NCBI GenBank assembly: GCA_023430545.1
Contig: JAEZAF010000075.1
Location: 1 to 13,774, forward strand
Source: Chloroflexota bacterium
GTDB lineage: Bacteria; Chloroflexota; Anaerolineae; Aggregatilineales; Phototrophicaceae
Direction: 5' to 3'
DNA length: 13,774 bases
The position numbers and the translations under genes are program-made. Shown piece by piece: positions 7,309 to 13,742 of the stretch (position 1 is its first letter; the number at the start of each line of letters is the position of its first letter). The notes under the pieces were generated by a model that searched no databases, was not told the origin of the DNA, and saw only the letters and a list, made by a program, of their open reading frames with translations.

Positions 7309-8862
7309 ATGCCAAACGAAATCACATTCGTCCAGATTGAGCCTGCCGAAGACGCTGTCTCGGTCAAGGATCGCCTGTCGTTTCTGCGGGGGCAGAATGT
7401 CCTTCTCATCTGGCCCGAAGAAGGGACAGCCCTCACCCGTAAGCTCGATCTGGTACTGGTTCAGCGTGAAGCGATGCGCCGTGCAATCCGCATGGCGCTC
7501 GTGACGCATGACGAACACGTGATGGAACACGCCCGTGACCTGAATATCAGCACCTTTGAGACGATTGGCGCGGCTCAAAAGGGACGCTGGAAACGCGGGC
7601 GGAGCAAAGTCTTCACCTCACGGGATGATAAGCCAGAAGAAACGCCACTTCCCGAAGATCTGATGGAAGTCGCCAGCCGGGTACGCGGGACGCGGATGCT
7701 GTCGGCATCGCGCTGGGTGACGACGCTCATCCTGCTGGCACTGCTGGCAGCGGCGGCGGTGCTGGCTGTAGTAATCGTCCCAGGGGCAACCGTGACACTT
7801 GCTCTCGCCGAAGAGACCATCGAGGTCACACAGCAGATTATCGCTTCAGTAGGGGCAACGACCACGGATGTCAATGCGGGGATGATACCGGCACGCCTCC
7901 GCAAGATCGAGATTGAAGAGAGCGCCAGCCGTTCGACCAGCGGGGCACAAAATCTGCCCCCTTCTACTGCAACCGGGACCGTGCTGTTCATCAACCAGAG
8001 TGACGAGCCTATCGCCATCCCTGCAGGAACTATCGTCAGCACCAGCACCAGCAGTCCGGTGCGCTTCGCGACGGCAATTGATGCGACTCTGCCTGCCGGT
8101 GTAGACCAGATTGTTGAAGTCGGCATTGAAGCACTGGATACCAGCGCGGGCGCTCAGGGGAACGTCGATGCTGGCCTGATCAGCACGGTGGAAGCTGAAT
8201 GGAGTGATCGGGTCGCCGTCAGCAACCTTATTCCGACGATAGGCGGACAGGACAACACGGTCCGAATCGTGACACAGGAAGATCAGGACCGCCTGCTGGC
8301 AGCGCTGCGTCAGCAGTTACAGGCCCGTGCCCTGATGGAGTTCGAGACGCAGTTGCTCGAAAACGAGATGCTGATCGCGGACACCATCAGCATTGCGCCA
8401 GATGGCGAACGGGAAGACTGGAAAACGTACAGCCACAATGTCGGGCAGGCGGCGGACACTGTACGGCTGTCGATGCGCGCAATCGTGCAGGTGATCGTCG
8501 TCGATCAGCGCCGCGGAGAGGAAATCGTCTTCGCCAGAATGGGACAGCAGATCCCGCGTGGTCGGCAGATTATACCGGAGAGCGTGGAATATCTCATCGG
8601 CCCGGTGACTGAAGTACGCGAGAACGGGGATATTGTCTTCAGTGTTACTGGTCGGGGCCGTGTAACCGGACGTGTCAGCGCGGCGCAGGTACAGGAAGGG
8701 CTGGTCGGCAAAACAATTGAAGAGGCCCGCGCGTACCTTGTCAGCGCCGTTGATTTACAGGTGGGAACAGTGCCAGACATCATCGTCCAGCCAGATCTGC
8801 TGGGGCGGCTGCCACTGCTTCCGATGCGGATTCAGGTCAATCTGGTCGAGACTGGCACATGA
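7309..8862 (+). CDS. Membrane-anchored baseplate-J-like domain protein
   Basis: The 517-residue product has three parts. The cytoplasmic N-terminus (1-135) holds a mixed alpha/beta stretch, VLLIWPEEGT through LVTHDEHVMEHARDLNI, ending in basic KGRWKRGRSK. One transmembrane helix lies at about 137-158 (TLILLALLAAAAVLAVVIV). The rest is predicted outside the membrane. Within it, GTVLFINQSDEPIAIPAGT (223-241), GNVDAGLI (284-291) and VSNLIPTIGGQD (304-315) match the pattern of Baseplate_J/gp47-type domains. Despite the name, no phage genes are near, so it is probably a cell-envelope protein using the same fold. AGGA at the alaS stop is only 3 bases from the ATG, suggesting translational coupling. 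It overlaps ruvX by 4 bases. Function is unknown. Confidence 0.75.
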   Translation: MPNEITFVQIEPAEDAVSVKDRLSFLRGQNVLLIWPEEGTALTRKLDLVLVQREAMRRAIRMALVTHDEHVMEHARDLNISTFETIGAAQKGRWKRGRSKVFTSRDDKPEETPLPEDLMEVASRVRGTRMLSASRWVTTLILLALLAAAAVLAVVIVPGATVTLALAEETIEVTQQIIASVGATTTDVNAGMIPARLRKIEIEESASRSTSGAQNLPPSTATGTVLFINQSDEPIAIPAGTIVSTSTSSPVRFATAIDATLPAGVDQIVEVGIEALDTSAGAQGNVDAGLISTVEAEWSDRVAVSNLIPTIGGQDNTVRIVTQEDQDRLLAALRQQLQARALMEFETQLLENEMLIADTISIAPDGEREDWKTYSHNVGQAADTVRLSMRAIVQVIVVDQRRGEEIVFARMGQQIPRGRQIIPESVEYLIGPVTEVRENGDIVFSVTGRGRVTGRVSAAQVQEGLVGKTIEEARAYLVSAVDLQVGTVPDIIVQPDLLGRLPLLPMRIQVNLVETGT

Positions 8863-9401
8863 GGTTTCCGACACGGGGCAGGCTCCTCGGTATCGATCAC
8901 GGTTTGCAGCGCATCGGCCTCGCTGCCAGCGATGGCTCACAGATGGTCGCCCGTGAACTGATCGTGATCCAGCGCAAGTCAAAGGCTGAGGACTTCGCAC
9001 GGATTCAGCAGGTGATTCAACAGGAGAAGATTGTCGGCATCGTCCTCGGCATGCCTTACAATGATTCGATTGATAAAGGCATCCATCAGCAGGCTGATAC
9101 CGTCCGCATCTGGGCGGAGCGACTCGCGGCGGCGGTTCCGCTGCCAATACTGCTGTGGGATGAACAGTACAGCAGCACTGATGCCCAGGATCTGGCACGG
9201 CAGAAGCGGCGTAAACCTCGTGATCCGATTGACGATCTGGCGGCGCGTGTGGTCCTCCAGCGCTATCTGGATGCCCTGTGCGATGGACTGGTCGAGCCGT
9301 CCACATTATCCATTCTTAATCCCCTTCAGACGATAGCTAACCCTGATATGGCCTCTGCGGAAACCGGATCAGACAACTCGAATGAGGAGCACAATACTTG
9401 A
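8859..9401 (+). CDS. ruvX: RuvX/YqgF family Holliday-junction resolvase-like protein
   Basis: The 180-residue protein has the RNase H-like fold of the RuvX (YqgF) family. That family has been linked both to 16S rRNA 5'-end maturation and to Holliday-junction resolution. The visible motifs are GIDHGLQRIGLAASD (D13, where most members have GxDxGxKRIG), IVLGMPYNDS (61-70), WDEQYSSTDA (D101, E102) and DDLAARVVLQRYLD (D125, D126). The acidic residues expected for metal binding are therefore kept. It is longer than the usual 135-150 residues because of an acidic, Ser/Asn-rich tail after about 150. Its ATG overlaps the previous stop as ATGA, so translation is probably coupled. Its own stop overlaps the TTG start of mltG. 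Confidence 0.9.
   Translation: MRFPTRGRLLGIDHGLQRIGLAASDGSQMVARELIVIQRKSKAEDFARIQQVIQQEKIVGIVLGMPYNDSIDKGIHQQADTVRIWAERLAAAVPLPILLWDEQYSSTDAQDLARQKRRKPRDPIDDLAARVVLQRYLDALCDGLVEPSTLSILNPLQTIANPDMASAETGSDNSNEEHNT
9385..9389 (+). promoter_or_regulatory. Ribosome binding site selecting the TTG start of mltG
   Basis: AGGAG lies 8 bases before a TTG at 9398, which overlaps the ruvX stop as TTGA. The next in-frame ATG (9425) has no such site and would cut into the membrane anchor, so TTG is preferred. Confidence 0.6.
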
Positions 9402-10510
9402 GAAATCGGCCTGTTGCTATCCTGATGACCCTTGTTGCGATAGGCGTCACCCTACTGATCTGTGCGGGTGTCGTGTATCTGCTGGCTGGTGATCAGATCA
9501 TCGATGGTGTACGAACCGCGCTGGTACGGCTCTCGCTGGCCGGGCGCGAAGAAGATCTGGCGCGGTCTGTAAGCGATAATACCGATCCGGTACGCTTTAC
9601 GATCTCACTCGGGGAAGCTCCAGTCACCATTGCCGGACGCCTGCAAAGCGCCAACCTGATCCTCGACTCCGATCTGTTTGTGGATTATCTCCGTGCTGAA
9701 CGGCTCGATGTCGAACTGGAAGCCGGAACCTATTTTCTCAATCAGGCCCAGACGATCCCACAGATTGCGCTTGCCCTGACCGACTCGCGCTTCAGCCAGA
9801 TCACGTTTACCATCCTTCCCGGCTGGCGCATCGAAGAAGTCGCGGTGGCCATTGATGAAAACGGGCTGTTTGCCTTCACTGGAAGTGATTTCCTGCAAAC
9901 GGTACAGCAGGGCGCGACCGTCAATACGGCGTTTGCTGAACGGGTACAGCTACCGGAAGGCGCATCGCTGGAAGGCTTTTTGTTCCCTGAAACGTATCAG
10001 TTTGCACCGGAAGTAACCGCCATCCAGATGCGTGATCAGCTTCTCGAAAGTTTTAATCAGGCCATCACGCTTGATATGGAAAACGATGCCGAGCTGCGCG
10101 GCTTCAACCTGTTCGAGATCGTGACGATGGCCTCGATTGTCGAACGTGAGGCGGTGCGCAACGATGAAAAGCCGAAGATCGCTGGTGTGTACTTCAATCG
10201 GCTGACACAGAACATGAATATGGATGCAGATCCGACGGTCCAGTATGCACTGGGAAACTCTCGCGGGACGTGGTGGGCACGCATTACCGGTGCAGATTAC
10301 ACGGCCGTCCGTTCAGACTACAACACCTATCTGAACTTTGGGCTACCACCAGGACCGATTGCAAATCCCAGTCGGGATGCTATTCTGGCATCGATTTACC
10401 CGGAACCATCCGATTTCCTGTACTTCCGTGCGGACTGCCGCGATGATGGCTATCACGAATTCGCCCGCACTTATGAAGAACATCTGCAGAATGGCTGTTC
10501 CAGCCGATGA
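9398..10510 (+). CDS. mltG: Endolytic murein transglycosylase MltG
   Basis: MltG cleaves nascent peptidoglycan strands at the outer face of the inner membrane and sets glycan length. The 370-residue protein has an N-terminal transmembrane anchor (about 8-30), a LysM-like region (about 67-150) and the YceG/MltG catalytic domain. In that domain are LEGFLFPETYQF (from 191), MASIVEREA (244-252, with E249 at the place of the catalytic Glu, E218 in E. coli), DADPTVQYALG, YNTYLNFGLPPGPIANPS and the closing FLYFRADCRDDGYHEFARTYEEH. The start is TTG. The neighbour relation ruvX-mltG is found in several phyla. The stop overlaps the next ATG as ATGA. Two Cys in the C-terminal region (RADCRDDG and QNGCSSR) could form a disulfide outside the membrane; that is inference. 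Confidence 0.93.
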   Translation: MRNRPVAILMTLVAIGVTLLICAGVVYLLAGDQIIDGVRTALVRLSLAGREEDLARSVSDNTDPVRFTISLGEAPVTIAGRLQSANLILDSDLFVDYLRAERLDVELEAGTYFLNQAQTIPQIALALTDSRFSQITFTILPGWRIEEVAVAIDENGLFAFTGSDFLQTVQQGATVNTAFAERVQLPEGASLEGFLFPETYQFAPEVTAIQMRDQLLESFNQAITLDMENDAELRGFNLFEIVTMASIVEREAVRNDEKPKIAGVYFNRLTQNMNMDADPTVQYALGNSRGTWWARITGADYTAVRSDYNTYLNFGLPPGPIANPSRDAILASIYPEPSDFLYFRADCRDDGYHEFARTYEEHLQNGCSSR

Positions 10511-11367
10511 AGCGGCATTTCCACCGCTTTTGTCTTACCGTCATTTTCACCGGTCTGCTGATGATCACGGGCTGTGCGCTGGATACATCTGTTACGCCGG
10601 TGAAGGTGGTACTGTTCGCGCCGTTCGAGGGGCGCTTTCGCGAGATCGGCTATGAGATGCTGTATGCAGCGCGGCTGGCCTTTACTGAAGCAGATGCAGA
10701 CCCGTCGCAGGTAAGACTGATCCCGATTGACGACGGCGGTACGCTCGTCACCGCGCAGCAGCATGCGGCGGCTATCGCACTTGATCCACAGGTGCAGATC
10801 GTGATCACGGCTGGTCTGATGGGGACACATCCCGATGTGCTAACCGAATTCGGCGATCTTCCAGTCATTGTGGCTGGAAGCTGGCGGCCACCCGTCGACG
10901 CAACAGGTAACGTCTTCTACCTCGCCTCAGCAGAAGCCGCTGAGATACCGGTGCTTAGCAGTGATAGCGAATTTCTATCGTATGCCCTCAATGCTGATGT
11001 GTCCGCCGAGTTTCTGGCGCTGAAGCAGGTCCAGCGGCTGCGGGACAGCACAGGCAGCATGACGATTGTCAGCAGTGCATCCCTACCTAACGTTGATTTT
11101 GTCGCACGATATCAGGCCAGTGATGCATTCGCCCCTGCACCCAGCCTGATCTCCACCCTTGCTTATGACGCAGCGGGCTTAGCCCTGAATGCCATATCTG
11201 TCGCGCCCAACCGACAGGCAGTGACTGACCGCCTGCACACCATCGACTATCAGGGCATCAATGGCCAGATCACCTTTGACGATCACGGTTACTGGCAGGA
11301 TGCCCCCCTGCATGTTTATCAGTACAACGCCGACGGCGTGCTGACCGAGATTGAAGTTACGCCTTAA
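10507..11367 (+). CDS. Short PBP1-like lipoprotein (LivJ-type substrate-binding fold, reduced)
   Basis: The 286-residue product has a lipoprotein signal with lipobox ITGC (C23). The mature chain begins with a type 1 periplasmic-binding-protein lobe: VKVVLFAPFEGRFREIGYEMLYAARLAFTEA, a VRLIPIDDGG strand and QVQIVITAGLMGTHPDVL, then PVIVAGSW. After about residue 140 it goes quickly to the C-terminal signature of amino-acid-binding proteins: FVARYQASDAFAPAPSLISTLAYDAAGLALNAI, then INGQITFDDHGYWQDAPLHVYQY. LivJ-type proteins are usually near 380-400 residues, so around 100 residues of the second lobe appear to be missing. The reading frame is intact. No ABC permease or ATPase is adjacent, so transport is uncertain and a sensing or envelope role is possible. 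Its 3' end overlaps the convergent pdp gene by 11 bases. Confidence 0.75.
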   Translation: MKRHFHRFCLTVIFTGLLMITGCALDTSVTPVKVVLFAPFEGRFREIGYEMLYAARLAFTEADADPSQVRLIPIDDGGTLVTAQQHAAAIALDPQVQIVITAGLMGTHPDVLTEFGDLPVIVAGSWRPPVDATGNVFYLASAEAAEIPVLSSDSEFLSYALNADVSAEFLALKQVQRLRDSTGSMTIVSSASLPNVDFVARYQASDAFAPAPSLISTLAYDAAGLALNAISVAPNRQAVTDRLHTIDYQGINGQITFDDHGYWQDAPLHVYQYNADGVLTEIEVTP

Positions 11368-12700
11368 CGTCGCCTTCTGATGCGCTGCCGAAGATGGCGT
11401 CATAGAACAGCGGCAGGGGTTCCACCTGTCCCTGTGTCAGCGTGACCGCGCCGTCAAAATAAGCCTTGCTGAGCTTCAGTCGGTCCGGGTTATTGGCATA
11501 GAGTGTGATCAACGGCTGGCCTTCGGTCACCGTTTCCCCGACTTTGACATGCACACGGCACCCGACGCCCAGATCAATTTTGTCGGTCTTCTGTTCGCGT
11601 CCGGCTCCAAGCTCAAAGGCGATCTGCGCGATCTTATAGGCGTCAACGCGCTCCACAGTACCGGCTTCAGATGCGTTCAGCGTTTCGACAATCTCGGCCT
11701 GTGGCAGCAGTGATGGATCATCGATCACACGTACGTCTCCACCCTGCGCCGCCACCATTTCGCGGAATTTGTCAAAGGCCGCACCGCTGCGAAGCTGCTC
11801 TTCCAGCAGTGTCCTGACCTCGGCCTCATCCGTCCAGCGCTGGCCGCGTCCCGCAAGTCGCAGCATATAGGCCGCGATCTGCAAACAGTGTTCGCGCAGG
11901 TCTTCAGCACCACCGCCCTTCAGGACTTCAATCGACTCAGCCACTTCCAGCGCATTGCCGACCGCCTCACCCAAAGGCTGATTCATATCCGAGACCACGG
12001 CGATCATATCGCGACCCGCGCTGACTCCGATCTCAACCATACTGCGTGCCAGTTCGATTGCTTTCTCGACGGTATCCATAAATGCACCGCTGCCTGCCTT
12101 GACATCCAGCACAATCCCATCCGCCCCGGCAGCGATCTTCTTGCTCATGATGCTGCTGACAATCAGAGGCAGGCTTGGCACCGTCGCCGTGACATCACGC
12201 AGGGAGTAGAATTTGCCATCCGCCGGGGCAAGGTCTTTGGACTGTCCACCAAGTACCAGTCCATGCTCACGGGCAATCCGACGGAATTCATCTTCGGCGA
12301 GGTCGGTGCGAAAGCCGGGGATCGAGTCCAGTTTATCCAGCGTCCCACCGCTGAGGCCGAGACCACGCCCGCTCATCTTGGCGACGGTCACACCACAGGA
12401 TGCGACCAGCGGCAGCACAATCAGCGAGGTCTTATCACCCACCCCACCGGATGAGTGTTTATCGACGGCATAATCAGTGATGTCGCTCAGGTCAAGCGTA
12501 TCGCCAGAGTCAGCCATCGCCAGAGTGAGCGCGACGGTCTCTTCAGGCTTCATCCCGTTGAGGAAAATCGCCATCAACAGCGCCGAGACCTGATAATCCG
12601 CGATCTGTTCCTGAATGTATGCATCCACAAACCAACGGATTTCAGCTTCGGTCAGGGTTTCTCCATCACGCTTTTTCGCAATAATGTCAACAGCACGCAT
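11357..12700 (-). CDS. pdp: Pyrimidine-nucleoside (thymidine) phosphorylase
   Basis: The enzyme splits thymidine, uridine or deoxyuridine with phosphate into base and (deoxy)ribose-1-phosphate for pyrimidine salvage. The 447-residue length is normal. The phosphate site appears as KHSSGGVGDKTS (81-92). The family signature is SGRGLGLSGGTLDKLDSI (110-127), with Ser where most have Thr in TGGTLDKL. The base-binding residues are R168, S183 and K187 in YSLRDVTATV and VSSIMSKK, matching R171, S186 and K190 of E. coli DeoA. DVKAGSGAFM follows near 199. The C-terminal barrel-sandwich domain is present (DLGVGCRVHVKVGETVTEGQPL). I cannot tell thymidine phosphorylase (DeoA) from the broader Pdp by eye. 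The ATG at 12700 fits the family start MRAVDIIAKKRDG, though no strong Shine-Dalgarno is seen. Confidence 0.93.
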   Translation of the reverse strand: MRAVDIIAKKRDGETLTEAEIRWFVDAYIQEQIADYQVSALLMAIFLNGMKPEETVALTLAMADSGDTLDLSDITDYAVDKHSSGGVGDKTSLIVLPLVASCGVTVAKMSGRGLGLSGGTLDKLDSIPGFRTDLAEDEFRRIAREHGLVLGGQSKDLAPADGKFYSLRDVTATVPSLPLIVSSIMSKKIAAGADGIVLDVKAGSGAFMDTVEKAIELARSMVEIGVSAGRDMIAVVSDMNQPLGEAVGNALEVAESIEVLKGGGAEDLREHCLQIAAYMLRLAGRGQRWTDEAEVRTLLEEQLRSGAAFDKFREMVAAQGGDVRVIDDPSLLPQAEIVETLNASEAGTVERVDAYKIAQIAFELGAGREQKTDKIDLGVGCRVHVKVGETVTEGQPLITLYANNPDRLKLSKAYFDGAVTLTQGQVEPLPLFYDAIFGSASEGDVKA

Positions 12701-12747
12701 GAGATCTGCTCATTTCGTTTCAGACCAATATCACAGGACATACCCTG

Positions 12748-12775
12748 ATGATACCTGTTTTGCGTGCGATCTTCA
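12748..12775 (-). promoter_or_regulatory. Weak putative pdp promoter
   Basis: On the minus strand TGAAGA (12775-12770) and TATCAT (12753-12748) are 16 bases apart, about 48 bases upstream of the pdp start. The -35 is poor, so this is a tentative call. Confidence 0.3.
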
Positions 12776-12782
12776 GCTATCA

Positions 12783-12849
12783 GTTACCGTGACAGTGCAC
12801 GATCACCGGCTTCAGACGTCTTCAGGCCACTGGTCGCTGGTAACGGTAA
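12783..12849. repeat. Inverted repeat in the pdp/tRNA intergenic gap
   Basis: TTACCGT (12784-12790) and ACGGTAA (12843-12849) are inverted copies 52 bases apart, and GTTACC/GGTAAC also pair across the same two places. It lies between the pdp promoter region and the tRNA promoter, so it could be an operator pair. Chance occurrence is possible. Confidence 0.25.
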
Positions 12850-12878
12850 ATCCAATATAAAATTAACGGAAGTGAGCG

Positions 12879-12907
12879 TTGACACGCCTGATCCCCTATG
12901 CTATTAT
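12879..12907 (+). promoter_or_regulatory. Consensus promoter of the two tRNA-Met genes
   Basis: A perfect TTGACA (12879-12884) and TATTAT (12902-12907) are separated by 17 bases. The predicted start point, 7 bases past the -10, falls at or within a few bases of the first tRNA nucleotide (12914). Confidence 0.85.
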
Positions 12908-12913
12908 TCATCT

Positions 12914-12986
12914 CGCGGGGTAGAGCAGAGGCAGCTCGTCAGGCTCATAACCTGAAGGTCGTGTGGTTCGAATCCCACCCCCGCAA
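12914..12986 (+). tRNA. Initiator tRNA-fMet (anticodon CAT)
   Basis: The 73-base gene folds as a cloverleaf. The acceptor stem is GCGGGG with CCCCGC plus an unpaired C1 and A72, the hallmark of bacterial initiators. The D-stem is GAGC/GCTC with the A11-U24 pair also typical of initiators. The anticodon arm is TCAGG-CTCATAA-CCTGA, giving anticodon CAT. The T-loop is TTCGAAT. CCA is not encoded. Two features are unusual. The anticodon stem has A29-U41 followed by two G-C pairs, rather than the conserved three G-C pairs. The T-stem 5' strand is GTGTGG, so pairing with CCCAC requires one extra bulged T at 12964. It lies directly after a strong promoter and before a second CAT tRNA. The initiator call is firm; the bulge could be real or a sequence error. 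Confidence 0.92.
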
Positions 12987-13022
12987 CTTTCTTTTCCCAC
13001 ACCAGCACACAACCCAACATCA

Positions 13023-13096
13023 GGCGATGTAGCTCAGCTGGTCAGAGCGTTCGACTCATAATCGAGAGGTCACAGGTTCGAGCCCTGTCATCGCCA
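13023..13096 (+). tRNA. tRNA with anticodon CAT, probably elongator tRNA-Met
   Basis: The 74-base gene has a fully paired acceptor stem, GGCGATG/CATCGCC. The D-arm is GCTC/GAGC with GG in the loop, the anticodon stem-loop is TTCGA-CTCATAA-TCGAG (one T-G pair), and the T-arm is ACAGG-TTCGAGC-CCTGT, with A73 and no encoded CCA. Anticodon CAT serves either elongator Met or, after lysidine modification, Ile for AUA codons. GTAGCTCAG-TGGT and GGTCACAGGTTCGA resemble elongator tRNA-Met more than tRNA-Ile2, so I favour Met. It follows the initiator tRNA by 36 bases and probably shares its promoter and terminator. Confidence 0.9.
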
Positions 13097-13117
13097 AAAC
13101 ATGAACTCAGAACAAAG

Positions 13118-13149
13118 CCTGCGCACACCGCGCAGGTTTTTTGTTTTTA
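13118..13149 (+). terminator. Intrinsic terminator of the tRNA transcript
   Basis: The stem CCTGCGC (13118-13124) and GCGCAGG (13130-13136) has a 5-base loop and is followed by TTTTTTGTTTTTA. It lies 21 bases after the second tRNA. Confidence 0.9.
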
Positions 13150-13209
13150 TTCTGTATACCTTCTGATGAGGACATTACAGACCACAGGCGTTTTTGCGTC
13201 GTCTGCGGA

Positions 13210-13387
13210 TTGCAGCAGAGGCCGCCGCAAGGTGCTGCAAATGCGCTGTCTGTAGTGGCTTGTTGCTGCTGCTGCTGCTGCCGCACAAAAATTTTGTGCG
13301 GCAACAACGGATTTTCCCCTGAACATGACGGATGTGCTGCTGCAACGATGGGTTTTGTTGCAGTATTGTGCTGCAAAGTGCTGCAAA
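13210..13387. repeat. TGCTGCAA motif cluster around a 12-bp palindrome and a TGC repeat
   Basis: TGCTGCAA occurs at 13233-13240, 13338-13345, 13370-13377 minus its first base (see below) and in inverted form at 13210-13217. The longer GTGCTGCAAA is exact at 13232-13241, 13368-13377 and 13378-13387, the last two in direct tandem with a 10-base period. In the centre, six TGC units (13264-13281) run into a palindrome with 12-bp arms, TGCCGCACAAAA and TTTTGTGCGGCA (13279-13290, 13292-13303). TTGTTGC (13260-13266) and GCAACAA (13301-13307) also pair. Frames here give poly-Cys or poly-Gln and resemble no protein family. It could be a structured RNA, a protein-binding array or a decayed element. Confidence 0.55.
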
Positions 13388-13509
13388 CATGTTCAATATC
13401 CCGACAAAATATGCGGCGGAGAGGGTTCCCGTGATTGATTATTATAGCACGGATGTTCGGCGTGTGCGGTTCGAGTTTTCAAACGAAGTGGACCCAAAAA
13501 AGCTCCCCT

Positions 13510-13524
13510 CCCCTCTTTCAGGGG
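13510..13524. repeat. Small hairpin CCCCT/AGGGG
   Basis: Five-base arms CCCCT (13510-13514) and AGGGG (13520-13524) flank CTTTC. It is the first of six hairpins in the right-end block. Confidence 0.35.
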
Positions 13525-13556
13525 TAGGTATCTTATTTCGGTTCAGATTTTCCAGC

Positions 13557-13576
13557 GGACAGGGCACGCCCTGTCC
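13557..13576. repeat. Palindromic hairpin with 9-bp GC-rich arms
   Basis: GGACAGGGC (13557-13565) and GCCCTGTCC (13568-13576) are perfect inverted arms around AC. The form is that of REP-like dispersed intergenic palindromes found in many genomes; whether copies exist elsewhere cannot be seen here. Confidence 0.6.
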
Positions 13577-13598
13577 CTACCTCCTGTGTGTTTTGCAG

Positions 13599-13632
13599 GG
13601 ACAATGACATGCAAGCATGTTAGGCATTGTCC
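13599..13632. repeat. Nested hairpin GGACAATG/CATTGTCC
   Basis: Outer arms GGACAATG (13599-13606) and CATTGTCC (13625-13632) contain an inner hairpin ACATGC-AA-GCATGT (13607-13620). The GGACA opening recalls the previous palindrome. Confidence 0.6.
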
Positions 13633-13663
13633 GAGGGTTCCCATATGCACCAAGTTAAGCCAT

Positions 13664-13728
13664 TTTACATGTTGAAGCAGGTGTAAATCAGGCCGCGGCT
13701 GCCCCCCATCCCGGCATGCTGCGCATGC
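13664..13728. repeat. Two further small inverted repeats
   Basis: TTTACA (13664-13669) pairs with TGTAAA (13682-13687). GCATGC occurs twice (13714-13719 and 13723-13728) around TGC and can form a 6-bp hairpin. No gene or promoter is visible between them. Confidence 0.35.
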
Positions 13729-13742
13729 TTTCCCTTCCCCCA

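Noticed and set aside
7309..8862. A prophage or tailocin remnant, suggested by the baseplate-J-like domain
   Set aside because: No tail, sheath, capsid or integrase gene is present; the protein has its own membrane anchor and sits in a housekeeping operon.
13210..13387. A CRISPR array made of the TGCTGCAA copies
   Set aside because: The repeats are only 8-10 bases, irregularly spaced and in mixed orientation, and no cas gene is present.
13141..13434. Poly-Cys and poly-Gln reading frames in the right-end region
   Set aside because: They come from the TGC repeat read in different frames, have no ribosome binding site and show no family features. They also start inside the terminator or hairpins.
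13436..13446. A promoter at TATTAT near 13440
   Set aside because: There is no acceptable -35 hexamer upstream and no gene follows.
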